From: CAYXTW01 sp964452645
Lineage (GTDB): Bacteria > Zixibacteria > MSB-5A5 > GN15 > PGXB01
Length of the DNA: 64,000 bases
NCBI GenBank assembly: GCA_964452645.1
Contig: CAYVMO010000007.1
Coordinates: forward strand, 61,074 to 125,073
Reading direction: 5' to 3'
Shown: one piece after another, positions 8,635 through 16,514 of the stretch
Numbering within the stretch: the stretch's first letter is position 1
Layout: the number at the start of each line of letters is the position of its first letter
Position numbers and translations under genes: made by a program
Notes under the pieces: generated by a model
Database searches by the model: none
The model's input: the letters and a program-made list of their open reading frames with translations, nothing else
What the model was told of the DNA's origin: nothing

Positions 8635-10584
8635 ATGAAAGACAGTACAACCGCAATGGAAGAAGAAAAATCCGTGAAACAATATGATGCAAAAACAATC
8701 CAGGTATTAAAAGGTCTCGAGGCGGTCAGACGGCGGCCGGCGATGTACATTGGTGATATCGGTCAGCGCGGTTTGCACCATCTCGTATTCGAGGTCGTCG
8801 ATAATTCTATCGATGAGGCCATGGCCGGATTCTGCGATACTATCAAGGTCGAGCTGGGCGAGGATGAAACAATCACAGTCACCGATAATGGTCGCGGGAT
8901 ACCGACCGACATGCATCCGACTCAGAAAAAATCGGCGCTGGAAGTAGTCATGACCATGCTTCATGCCGGCGGCAAATTCGACCATGCTACCTATAAAGTC
9001 TCCGGTGGATTGCACGGTGTCGGGGTTTCGGTGGTCAATGCTTTGTCCGAATGGTGCTGGGTCGAGGTCTGCCGTGACGGAGATGTGTTCCGTCAGGAGT
9101 ACCGGCGCGGGACCGCCTCGACCGAAGTAAAAAAGGCCGGCACGCGTAAACAAACAGGAACCAAAACCTGTTTTATTCCCGACTCGGAAATTTTCCCCAA
9201 GATCAAATTTAAATTCGATATTCTGGCGTCGCGCCTTCGTGAGTTGGCATTTTTGAATCGAGGATTGAAAATTACGCTTATTGATCATCATGATGATAGA
9301 AAAATCGAGTTTCAATATAATGGCGGAATATCGTCGTTTGCGGAATATCTCAATGAAAATAAGAACGTCCTTTTCAAAAAACCGATTTATTATCAGAAAG
9401 AAAAGGAAGGTGTCGATGTCGAGGTCGCCATTCAGTACAATGACGGTTATAATGAAAACCTGTTTTCATACGTCAACAATATAAATACTATCGAAGGCGG
9501 AACGCATCTGACCGGTTTTCGAACCGCTCTGACACGGACCATCAATTACTACATATCCAAAAACAATCTTATTAAAAACGGCAAGAACGGAAAAAACGGT
9601 CTGGGATTGATGGGTGAGGATGCACGTGAGGGATTGACCGCCATAATCTCGGTCAAAGTCCCCAATCCGCAGTTCGAGGGTCAGACCAAAACAAAACTGG
9701 GTAATTCGGAAGTGCGCGGTATTGTCGAATCGATCACCAATGAACTCCTCGGTGATTTTTTTGAGGAGAATCCGCCGGTTGCAAAAAAGATTGCCGAAAA
9801 AATAATTTCGGCGGCCCGTTCACGCGAGGCGGCGCGTAAGGCGCGCGAGTTGACCCGCCGCAAGACCGCCCTGGATCATGCCGCTCTGCCCGGCAAACTG
9901 GCCGACTGTTCGTTGACCGATCCGGAATCGTGCGAGCTGTATATCGTCGAGGGTGACTCGGCCGGCGGTTCGGCCAAACAGGGTCGGGATAGAAGATTCC
10001 AGGCGATATTGCCGCTTAAGGGGAAAATTCTTAATGTCGAAAAAGCGCGAATTGATCGGGTGCTCTCTAATGATGAAATCCGGGCGCTGATCACGGCAGT
10101 CGGGACCGGTATCGGCTCTGATGAATTCGATATCGGTTCGCTCCGGTACAGCAAGATTATTATCATGACCGATGCCGATGTCGATGGCGCGCATATTCGA
10201 ACGCTTATTCTGACATTTTTGTTCCGCCACATGAAAGAGCTTATTTCTCGGGGAAATGTCTATATCGCTCAACCGCCATTGTATCGTATATATAAGGGTA
10301 AAAAGGAGCAGTATGCCTACTCCGAAGAGGAACGCGAACGTATCATCGCGCAGTTCGGCGGCAACGGCGTTTCGGTGCAGCGATATAAAGGTCTCGGTGA
10401 GATGAATCCCGAGCAACTCTGGCGGACGACTATGGATCCGGAAACGCGGACGCTTCTTCTGGTGACGATGGAGGATGCCGCCGAGGCGGATCGTCTGTTT
10501 ACGATTCTGATGGGTGACGCGGTCGAGCCGCGTCGTGATTTCATCCAGGAAAACGCCCGGTACGTGCGAAATCTGGATATCTGA
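8635..10584 (+). CDS. gyrB: DNA gyrase subunit B
   Basis: The 649-residue ATPase subunit of DNA gyrase, which introduces negative supercoils. The GHKL ATPase motifs are present: EVVDNSIDEAMAG with the Mg-binding Asn, DNGRGIPTD, and GGLHGVGVSVVNALS. The transducer domain follows to about residue 400. The TOPRIM domain has YIVEGDSAGGSAKQGRDR, PLKGKILNVEKAR and IIMTDADVDGAHIR. The C-terminal RYKGLGEMNPEQLW tail is complete. Length matches the short gyrB/parE class, without the proteobacterial insert. The ATG has GAAAGGA 12 bases upstream. gyrA is not adjacent. Confidence 0.97.
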   Translation: MKDSTTAMEEEKSVKQYDAKTIQVLKGLEAVRRRPAMYIGDIGQRGLHHLVFEVVDNSIDEAMAGFCDTIKVELGEDETITVTDNGRGIPTDMHPTQKKSALEVVMTMLHAGGKFDHATYKVSGGLHGVGVSVVNALSEWCWVEVCRDGDVFRQEYRRGTASTEVKKAGTRKQTGTKTCFIPDSEIFPKIKFKFDILASRLRELAFLNRGLKITLIDHHDDRKIEFQYNGGISSFAEYLNENKNVLFKKPIYYQKEKEGVDVEVAIQYNDGYNENLFSYVNNINTIEGGTHLTGFRTALTRTINYYISKNNLIKNGKNGKNGLGLMGEDAREGLTAIISVKVPNPQFEGQTKTKLGNSEVRGIVESITNELLGDFFEENPPVAKKIAEKIISAARSREAARKARELTRRKTALDHAALPGKLADCSLTDPESCELYIVEGDSAGGSAKQGRDRRFQAILPLKGKILNVEKARIDRVLSNDEIRALITAVGTGIGSDEFDIGSLRYSKIIIMTDADVDGAHIRTLILTFLFRHMKELISRGNVYIAQPPLYRIYKGKKEQYAYSEEERERIIAQFGGNGVSVQRYKGLGEMNPEQLWRTTMDPETRTLLLVTMEDAAEADRLFTILMGDAVEPRRDFIQENARYVRNLDI

Positions 10585-10630
10585 TTCAGCCGAGTAATCT
10601 TAATTTATCGAGACATTTTTCTATATGTGA

Positions 10631-10658
10631 TTGACATATTCCGTCGAATTTTTAAATT
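10631..10658 (+). promoter_or_regulatory. Probable promoter of the VOC gene
   Basis: TTGACA at 10631-10636, 16-base spacer, TAAATT at 10653-10658, 64 bases before the ATG. The -10 box matches the consensus at 4 of 6 positions. Confidence 0.5.
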
Positions 10659-10721
10659 AAGTCGGATTTTGTGACGTAAATAATCTGTAAGTTAATAACT
10701 TTCAAACGAGAGGAGATTGTC

Positions 10722-11069
10722 ATGGATGGTATCTGTCATGTTGAAATCCCGTGCACCGATTTCGAGAAGGCGAAAAAATTTTATGGCGACGTTTTCGGCT
10801 GGGAAACGCAGATAATTCCGGAGATGGATTATGCTGTTTTTAAGGTGAAAGACGGTCCCGGCGGAGGTTTTTCCAAGCAACTTAAGGTCTCCGATTCCGG
10901 CATTTTGTTTTATATCGAGGTTGAAGATATCGAAGCTGCTCTTAAGAAAGTCGATACGGCCGGCGGCAAAACCGTCAAAGGCAAAACGGAAATCAGCCCG
11001 GAAATGGGGTATTTCGCCATCTTTACCGATTCGGAGAATAATGTAAACGGCCTGTGGGCAAAGAAATAG
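10722..11069 (+). CDS. VOC (glyoxalase/bleomycin-resistance) family protein
   Basis: A 115-residue single-domain member of the vicinal-oxygen-chelate superfamily, of the type often annotated 27 kDa antigen Cfp30B-like. It begins GICHVEIPCTDFEKAKKFYG, followed by VFGWETQ and GGGFSKQL. The paired beta-alpha-beta-beta-beta modules end in ISPEMGYFAIFTDSENNVNGLW. The candidate metal ligands H and E are present. Substrate is unknown. AGAGGAGA lies 9 bases before the ATG. It is flanked on the right by a palindromic repeat. Confidence 0.82.
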   Translation: MDGICHVEIPCTDFEKAKKFYGDVFGWETQIIPEMDYAVFKVKDGPGGGFSKQLKVSDSGILFYIEVEDIEAALKKVDTAGGKTVKGKTEISPEMGYFAIFTDSENNVNGLWAKK

Positions 11070-11089
11070 AAATTACCCAAAGTATTAAG

Positions 11090-11229
11090 ACGTCATCGCG
11101 AGGAGTCCGAATTCTCCCCGTTAAAAACGGGGAGATGAGGACGACGTGGCGATCTCCTCAATCGTTACGGAGAGATTGCCACGCCCTTCGTGGAATGCCA
11201 TGCATTCCTCTCAGGGCTCGCAATGACGA
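11090..11229. repeat. Dispersed palindromic repeat, candidate non-autonomous partner of the 43.1-kb element
   Basis: The ends are ACGTCATCGCGAG (11090-11102) and CTCGCAATGACGA (11217-11229), an imperfect inverted repeat. A second nested pair is CGTGGCGATCTC (11145-11156) and GAGATTGCCACG (11172-11183). A perfect 9-bp hairpin CTCCCCGTT/AACGGGGAG lies at 11114-11134. Both inverted pairs recur at the ends of the GIY-YIG element at 43134-43555. The stretch has no supportable ORF. Confidence 0.85.
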
Positions 11230-11380
11230 GGATTTGCATTTGTGTATACTTTTGGGTCGGCCTCTGAACTTCTGCCGGAAACCGGAATTCGTCAGATTAC
11301 GCTCCGATAAATCGGGTCAATACCTGACGAACCATTTTTTATTTATCTTATACAACCATATCTTACACTAACGGTAGAGT

Positions 11381-12049
11381 ATGAATCGGTACTACTCTGA
11401 CAAATTATCAGCCGAGAAATTGAAGCGGGTGTATGAAATCGCGACGCCGCGTATAGAGCAATATCTCGAAGCCGAAATCGATTTCGTAATGGATAATATT
11501 TCGCCTGATGATATTGTTCTCGAAACCGGCTGCGGCTATGGCCGGGTGATAAAAAGGCTGTGCACAAAGGCCCGATTGACGTTAGGAATCGATTCATCGT
11601 TGGCCAGTCTTAAACTGGCATCCGATGAATTAAATAATGAGAATTGTTTACTGGCTTGTATGGATGCCGTTTCAATGGGATTTGCCGGTAACGCATTTAA
11701 TGTAACCGCCTGTATCCAAAACGGGATTTCGGCGTTTAGAGTAAATCAGATTGAACTTGTTAAAGAAGCGGTGAGAGTGACTCGCCCCGGCGGCATTGTT
11801 CTTTTTTCCAGCTATTCGGAAAATTTCTGGGATGATAGATTAGAGTGGTTTCAGCGTCAAGCGGACGAAGGTCTTCTCGGTGAAATCGATTATGATAAAA
11901 CCGGCGACGGTGTTATTGTCTGCAAAGACGGTTTCAAAGCGACAACCGTCACTCCGGAAAACTTTCGGAGATTGACCTCGGAATTGGATTATAAATGTCA
12001 AATAATCGAAGTCGACGATTCCAGCCTGTTTTGCAGGATAGTTGTCTAA
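11381..12049 (+). CDS. Class I SAM-dependent methyltransferase
   Basis: A 222-residue Rossmann-type methyltransferase. Motif I is VLETGCGYGRVIKRL, motif II is LGIDSSLASL, an acidic residue follows in LLACMDAVSMGFAG, and the post-core motif is VTRPGGIVLFSS. No substrate-specificity region is recognisable; the usual labels would be ubiquinone/menaquinone-type or tellurite-type methyltransferase. It stands alone and is convergent with the minus-strand B12 operon. The start is the ATG at 11381, preceded by a weak GGTAGAG. Confidence 0.8.
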   Translation: MNRYYSDKLSAEKLKRVYEIATPRIEQYLEAEIDFVMDNISPDDIVLETGCGYGRVIKRLCTKARLTLGIDSSLASLKLASDELNNENCLLACMDAVSMGFAGNAFNVTACIQNGISAFRVNQIELVKEAVRVTRPGGIVLFSSYSENFWDDRLEWFQRQADEGLLGEIDYDKTGDGVIVCKDGFKATTVTPENFRRLTSELDYKCQIIEVDDSSLFCRIVV

Positions 12050-12087
12050 TGAATTTTAAAATTACCGGTTATCTAAAATAATGTGCA

Positions 12088-12145
12088 AAGGCAGCGAGGA
12101 TCATCCTGTCGTAAGGGCTCAGGAGCATGGATACATCGCTGCCTT
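12088..12145. repeat. Inverted repeat between convergent genes
   Basis: AAGGCAGCGA (12088-12097) and TCGCTGCCTT (12136-12145) form a perfect 10-bp inverted repeat around a 38-base loop that holds AGGAT-C-ATCCT. There is no U-tract on either side. It may be a bidirectional terminator or a REP-like unit. Confidence 0.6.
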
Positions 12146-12225
12146 CGCGTCTATGTGTGAGGGTTTAAATTTACGGCGGTGTCTGTTATTTTGACGTTAG
12201 CCGGTTTAAAAAAGACTCATTTTTT

Positions 12226-13476
12226 TTAACGCAGCCAGTCAGGGCCGATTTTAGGCGGCGGCCCGTCCAAATAAAGATAGGCAATCAAATAAGTTATATC
12301 AAAGATGTTATATACATTGTCGCTATTGGTATTGGCCCGCCATTTCGGCCAGCGTGGTTCGTCGCCGTCAAGATACAGCCAATCTATCAGATAGGTGACA
12401 TCGAAAATATTTACCGAAAAGTCGCCGTTAACATCGCCGGGGAGGTAATTAAAGGCGATATGAATAGGTCCGTCACCGACGGCATAACTTGCCAGATAAC
12501 CCCCTCCCGAATCGATTACATTTACATAATCGGTGAAGCTCCCGGTAAAACAGGTCGAATCCTGATAAGCAATCGCGGTCAAACAATTAAGATCGACCAC
12601 CAGCGGGTCGCTGTTGTCGTGGTACACTTCACCGGTGACGGTGTTGTACGTAAAAACATAACCGCTTTCTGACCATCCGGCCGATGCAATGCAGGCGATA
12701 TTATCCGGACCGATGCTGATTTGGCCCGGTGTCCCGCCCAGATAAATGCTGTCAATGACCGAATCAAGGTCGGTGTCGATCATGTACGCCGATCCCCAGA
12801 TCGTGGCATAGTCGCCGGTACAGACGACGTGAATCCTGCCTGAATTATCCAATGCCAGGTACTGTGGATTCAAGCCGACGTTGATATAATGAAAAAGCGA
12901 ATCGCCTATCAGATCATAAACGGCAACGCGGCCGGGATCGTACTGATAAGTGTCCCAGTCGAATCCGCTGCAGGCAATGTACGCCTTATCGCCGACGATT
13001 TTTATCCCCTCGGGGCTTTTGCCGACCGGGACTTCGGTTACCGTCGTGCCAGTCAGGTAATTTATTTTAGCAACCGTTCCGGTCATCAGCAAGGTAACAT
13101 AAAGATACGGCTTTTCGGCAAAATCAATCCAGTAAGGATTGGTATAAGCGCCGGTATTGATATAGTAGGCCGTCTTTTCAGTTTTAAGATTTATGACCTG
13201 AATTTCATCGGTACCGGAGACGGTTACGTACATTATCGTGTCACGGACGACCATTTGATTCGGATAACACCAGATATCGGAGCCGATAGTAAGGAAATTA
13301 TTCGTAACGACGCCGGTTGTCAAATTGATTTTCGATAATGTTTCGCCGTTGGTGTTCAGTACGTAGGCAATCGGGTCGGCGGCGCAGATGTTTACAGGCA
13401 GAATAAGGAAAATCACAAAAAAATACGTCAAATGCGAAATCAAATATTCAGGTTTTATTATTTTAAGCGCTTTCAT
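12226..13476 (-). CDS. BtuG-like YVTN-type beta-propeller protein with C-terminal dockerin
   Basis: A 416-residue exported protein. Signal segment 1-33 ends NICAA and is not a classical lipobox. Residues 34-340 carry repeated propeller blades of the YVTN/YncE type, such as AYVLNTNGETLSKINLTTG and IQVINLKT. Residues about 345-416 are a dockerin pair (DVNGDFSVNIFDVTYLID, NSDNVYNIFDITYLIA); the second calcium loop is degenerate. It starts 19 bases after the TonB receptor gene, with GGAG before its ATG, in the operon controlled by the cobalamin riboswitch. In Bacteroides, a YncE-type propeller (BtuG) caps BtuB and captures B12 at the surface. The B12-binding role here is inferred from context. 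Confidence 0.75.
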   Translation of the reverse strand: MKALKIIKPEYLISHLTYFFVIFLILPVNICAADPIAYVLNTNGETLSKINLTTGVVTNNFLTIGSDIWCYPNQMVVRDTIMYVTVSGTDEIQVINLKTEKTAYYINTGAYTNPYWIDFAEKPYLYVTLLMTGTVAKINYLTGTTVTEVPVGKSPEGIKIVGDKAYIACSGFDWDTYQYDPGRVAVYDLIGDSLFHYINVGLNPQYLALDNSGRIHVVCTGDYATIWGSAYMIDTDLDSVIDSIYLGGTPGQISIGPDNIACIASAGWSESGYVFTYNTVTGEVYHDNSDPLVVDLNCLTAIAYQDSTCFTGSFTDYVNVIDSGGGYLASYAVGDGPIHIAFNYLPGDVNGDFSVNIFDVTYLIDWLYLDGDEPRWPKWRANTNSDNVYNIFDITYLIAYLYLDGPPPKIGPDWLR

Positions 13477-13495
13477 ATTATAACTCCGGATTAAT

Positions 13496-15904
13496 TCATT
13501 GCTGATTATTATCAGGGATACCGTAGGTCAATTTCACGCCCAGATTCCATTCTCTTCCCGGCATGGGATAAAGCGCCATCAGGCTGTAAGAGACATCTCT
13601 GACATTGTATAATTTATAATCGATATCAACGCTCCACAGCGAGGCGATATTTAGTTTCAATCCCATATAAAAATCATCGAGGCGATATCCCGGATAATAT
13701 TTAGTATTGGATTTCTTGACATAGACATCATCAATCCACCGTACCGAATATTTGCTGTTTATTATTGTCGAGAAGCTGAAGGCGGAGCCGATCCAGGGGA
13801 TAGACAGCGAGGTTTCCCATATTTTGCATCGTAGTGCAGCCGAAAGGTTTTGAATATAATGAGGGTATAATATCAACCGCATATTGTATTGTGTATGCCC
13901 CCCCGACTTATTCAAGGCGGTCGTTATGGTGTTCTGATATTTGATCGAAAAGTTATTTTTTAGCAAATTTAGTTCGATAAAATCCTCGTGGCCGGTTATT
14001 TGCGCCTTGTCGATGTTGACCGGCTGCCAGACGCCGACCGAATAGGTCCAGTCGACCAAATCATTTATAAATGAGTGAAAATATGTCATACCGCCGTTTA
14101 GGTCTATCGGACCCAGTTCCCCCTTAATTTCAAAGCCGGCTTCGGAATGTTCGGAGCGTTCCGGCTTCAAACCCGGATTGCCGTGTGCGCGACGCGGATC
14201 GCCCATCCAGAAGAGAGAATTTATCGACGGCAGGCGAAGCGATTTTCCGTAGGCGGCACGAAGTATATATAAAATTTTGTTTCCCTTAATCAGTGCGATA
14301 TTAATCTTTGGCGACCAGCTATTGAGGCTGTTGGTTTTAATGGAATTACGAAATGAAGTCGAATCCTTAATCGTTGCAACATGATCGAATCGAAACGACC
14401 CTGATAAAACGGCGTTGTCGACAAGAATCAGGCGCGACAGGTCGAAATCCTGCTCGTCGATAAAAAATATTCCAAGATTGTCCCGAACAGTTTTTCCCAT
14501 GGATAGCGCGGTGTTGTGAAAATCGGTGTGGTACAATATATCGCGTCGAAATTCAGCACCTAAGTGCAATTTGTTTCCGTAGTGAAATATGTATTGATGT
14601 TCATGGCGGAGAGTGAAAATGTCATTTGTATATTGATCGTTATATTTTATGCTCGAGGAATCGTCGATATAATGTTGTTCATATCGTGAGAAAGTCAGAC
14701 TGCTCGTGATAGTGTTGCCATTCTCTTTAAAATATTTTAAGTCGGTACCGATAAGTTTTCGCCGGTCGGTATATCGTGCATTTTGATTCTGACGCGTGGC
14801 ACGATCCGGCAGCCCCGTCCGGGATTGATAGTACTGCCCGGAGTAACTTATTTTCAGACGGTCGCTCAAAATGTAGTCGCCGGACGTGAAATAATTTTCG
14901 GAATTCAGGTCGTTGTTTATACGTTTATCCGAATATGGTACCGGGTTGGGCTGGACCTCGTAGGTATAATCGAAATCGCCGTTCGATTTCCTGCTATTGT
15001 ATGATAACAGAGTCGATAGCTTGCTTGACGCAACCAAATTGGCCAGATTCAGACCAAATGTACTGGTGTTCCAGGATCCTTTGGCGTTCTCGCCTATGAC
15101 CGATAGTCTATTATTATGTTTTTCCGGCCGGGTAATGATGTTTATCACACCCCCGAGAGCATCCGGACCGAATTGCGCAGAAGCACCCCCCTTGTGGATT
15201 TCGACCCGATCGACCATTTCGAGCGGGATAGAACTTAAATCGGCGACTCCGGTCGCCGCCTGGTTTATCTTATGACCGTCAAGCAGTATTAAAACCTGTT
15301 TGGGATCGCAGCCCCTGATACGGACTTCCGCTCGACCAGCGGCATTTCCGCTTCGCTGTATAAATAAGCCGGGCGTGTTTTCCAGCAATTCGGGTAGATT
15401 TCTGGCATTGCTTTGCTCGATTTGATGTTTTGAAAAAACTTTAATGTCTTCCGCCGATGATAAAATTCTATTGCCGCTGACGACTATTTTATCGAGCTGG
15501 TAGACTATCGGGGATAGCCGGAGATTCAAGCGTGTCGGGGCATCAGGAAGGACTTCTACAAACGATTTGAGCAAGCTATCATATCCGGGAGCTGTAATCT
15601 TAAGTCGATAAGAACCGGGGGGGATATTTTCGAAAGTAAAGGCTCCGAAATTATCTGTAATTGCTTTATACGCGGTTCCGGTCAACTCGATAACAGCCCC
15701 GGAAATCGACATACCGTCGTCTTTATCGTGAATTCGACCGGTCAGACTGGTATTTAGGCGGGTGGAAGCCGCCACCGGATTTATTAAAAAAAGCAATGCA
15801 ATAAATAAAGTCAGGATTGAGTTTGATAATTTATCGGTTAGGCCGAAAATTCCGCTTGCATTTCCATAAGTATCGCAAAGGACAGGTAATAAAAATCGCC
15901 GCAC
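13496..15904 (-). CDS. btuB: TonB-dependent outer-membrane receptor, probable vitamin B12 transporter
   Basis: An 802-residue receptor. A signal sequence (LTLFIALLFLINPVAA) is followed by a carboxypeptidase-regulatory-like beta domain at about 55-130 (TGRIHDKDDGMSISGAVIEL). The TonB plug at about 140-255 contains NLPELLENTPGLFIQRSG, EVRIRGCDPKQVLILLDG and VDRVEIHKGGASAQFGPDALGGVINIIT. The rest is a long beta-barrel ending near EWNLGVKLTYG. The cobalamin riboswitch directly upstream is the evidence for B12 or another corrinoid as substrate. The GTG start is supported by GGAG eight bases upstream. It is co-transcribed with the propeller gene. Confidence 0.88.
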   Translation of the reverse strand: MRRFLLPVLCDTYGNASGIFGLTDKLSNSILTLFIALLFLINPVAASTRLNTSLTGRIHDKDDGMSISGAVIELTGTAYKAITDNFGAFTFENIPPGSYRLKITAPGYDSLLKSFVEVLPDAPTRLNLRLSPIVYQLDKIVVSGNRILSSAEDIKVFSKHQIEQSNARNLPELLENTPGLFIQRSGNAAGRAEVRIRGCDPKQVLILLDGHKINQAATGVADLSSIPLEMVDRVEIHKGGASAQFGPDALGGVINIITRPEKHNNRLSVIGENAKGSWNTSTFGLNLANLVASSKLSTLLSYNSRKSNGDFDYTYEVQPNPVPYSDKRINNDLNSENYFTSGDYILSDRLKISYSGQYYQSRTGLPDRATRQNQNARYTDRRKLIGTDLKYFKENGNTITSSLTFSRYEQHYIDDSSSIKYNDQYTNDIFTLRHEHQYIFHYGNKLHLGAEFRRDILYHTDFHNTALSMGKTVRDNLGIFFIDEQDFDLSRLILVDNAVLSGSFRFDHVATIKDSTSFRNSIKTNSLNSWSPKINIALIKGNKILYILRAAYGKSLRLPSINSLFWMGDPRRAHGNPGLKPERSEHSEAGFEIKGELGPIDLNGGMTYFHSFINDLVDWTYSVGVWQPVNIDKAQITGHEDFIELNLLKNNFSIKYQNTITTALNKSGGHTQYNMRLILYPHYIQNLSAALRCKIWETSLSIPWIGSAFSFSTIINSKYSVRWIDDVYVKKSNTKYYPGYRLDDFYMGLKLNIASLWSVDIDYKLYNVRDVSYSLMALYPMPGREWNLGVKLTYGIPDNNQQ

Positions 15905-15915
15905 GACATTTTCTC

Positions 15916-15933
15916 CGCCGATTGCCGACGGCG
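15916..15933 (-). promoter_or_regulatory. Hairpin beside the btuB ribosome site
   Basis: On the mRNA strand, CGCCG and CGGCG pair (15929-15933 with 15916-15920) around an 8-base loop, ending next to the GGAG ribosome site. It is a plausible expression platform that acts on translation start when B12 is bound. There is no U-tract to suggest termination. Confidence 0.5.
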
Positions 15934-15984
15934 TGGACTTGCCTTAATCAGCCCGCGCTGACGGCAAAATCGACTTTATTTCGT

Positions 15985-16144
15985 ATACGGCAGGCCTCCT
16001 GGCTTCGGCATCAAACCCCTCAGGAACGCCTTCCCTGCCCGAAAGCAAGTGGCTTAACGCCTGAGAGTAGCAGTTACAGTAGCGGGGCTGCGACGGATTT
16101 ACACCGTCTTTCCTATTCTCCGTCCACCGCAGACGGCACCGTAT
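15985..16144 (-). promoter_or_regulatory. Cobalamin (B12) riboswitch aptamer
   Basis: Read on the minus strand, the P1 arms are ATACGG (16144-16139) and CCGTAT (15990-15985). Between them are the conserved elements in order: GGAAAGACGGTGTAAATCC, GCCCCGCTACTGTAA, GCCACTTGC, GGGAAGGC, and the B12 box GAAGCCAGGAGGCCTGCC. It lies 80 bases before btuB and should shut off btuB and the propeller gene when adenosylcobalamin is plentiful. Confidence 0.97.
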
Positions 16145-16302
16145 TGTTTTATTTACCATATTACATGAAGTCACGAATGTCAAGCAAGAAATCAATCTCG
16201 ATTTCAATAAATTTCATAACAATTATCTCGGATTGATTGATTCAGAAAGACGGCTAGATAGCACGGACCGAAAATACACAAACAATTGTAAATTGTTACC
16301 GG

Positions 16303-16347
16303 AAAAAGATTTGCCCGGTGGTAAAGAGCACACTACCACCGGGCAAA
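16303..16347 (-). terminator. Rho-independent terminator of the PAS/LuxR gene
   Basis: A perfect 14-bp stem TTTGCCCGGTGGTA/TACCACCGGGCAAA (16310-16323, 16334-16347) with a 10-base loop. On the minus strand it is followed by TCTTTTT. The plus strand has only TTTT after the stem. The remainder of 16145-16514 contains nothing else I can support. Confidence 0.85.
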
Positions 16348-16514
16348 CGTTTTGGCCGGGCACCCCCTCCGGAATAAATCCCCGACCTTACACATGTTTA
16401 ACGTGGCGAAAATAATCTGCTTGGCCTAGACTATTCCCGTTACTAATATAGGATTATGTTACTTTAAGTCAAGGCAAGTAGAATGCATATTCAGTGCATA
16501 TATAGAACTGTGCA

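Noticed and set aside
8707..9315. 202-codon minus-strand frame inside gyrB
   Set aside because: It is the antisense shadow of a highly conserved gene. Other long shadows, as in iorA, pckA and the dockerin proteins, are rejected for the same reason.
11054..11371. 105-codon plus-strand frame
   Set aside because: It overlaps the VOC stop and reads through the palindromic repeat; no coding pattern.
16145..16300. A second riboswitch upstream of the cobalamin aptamer
   Set aside because: The sequence is short and AT-rich with no conserved aptamer core.
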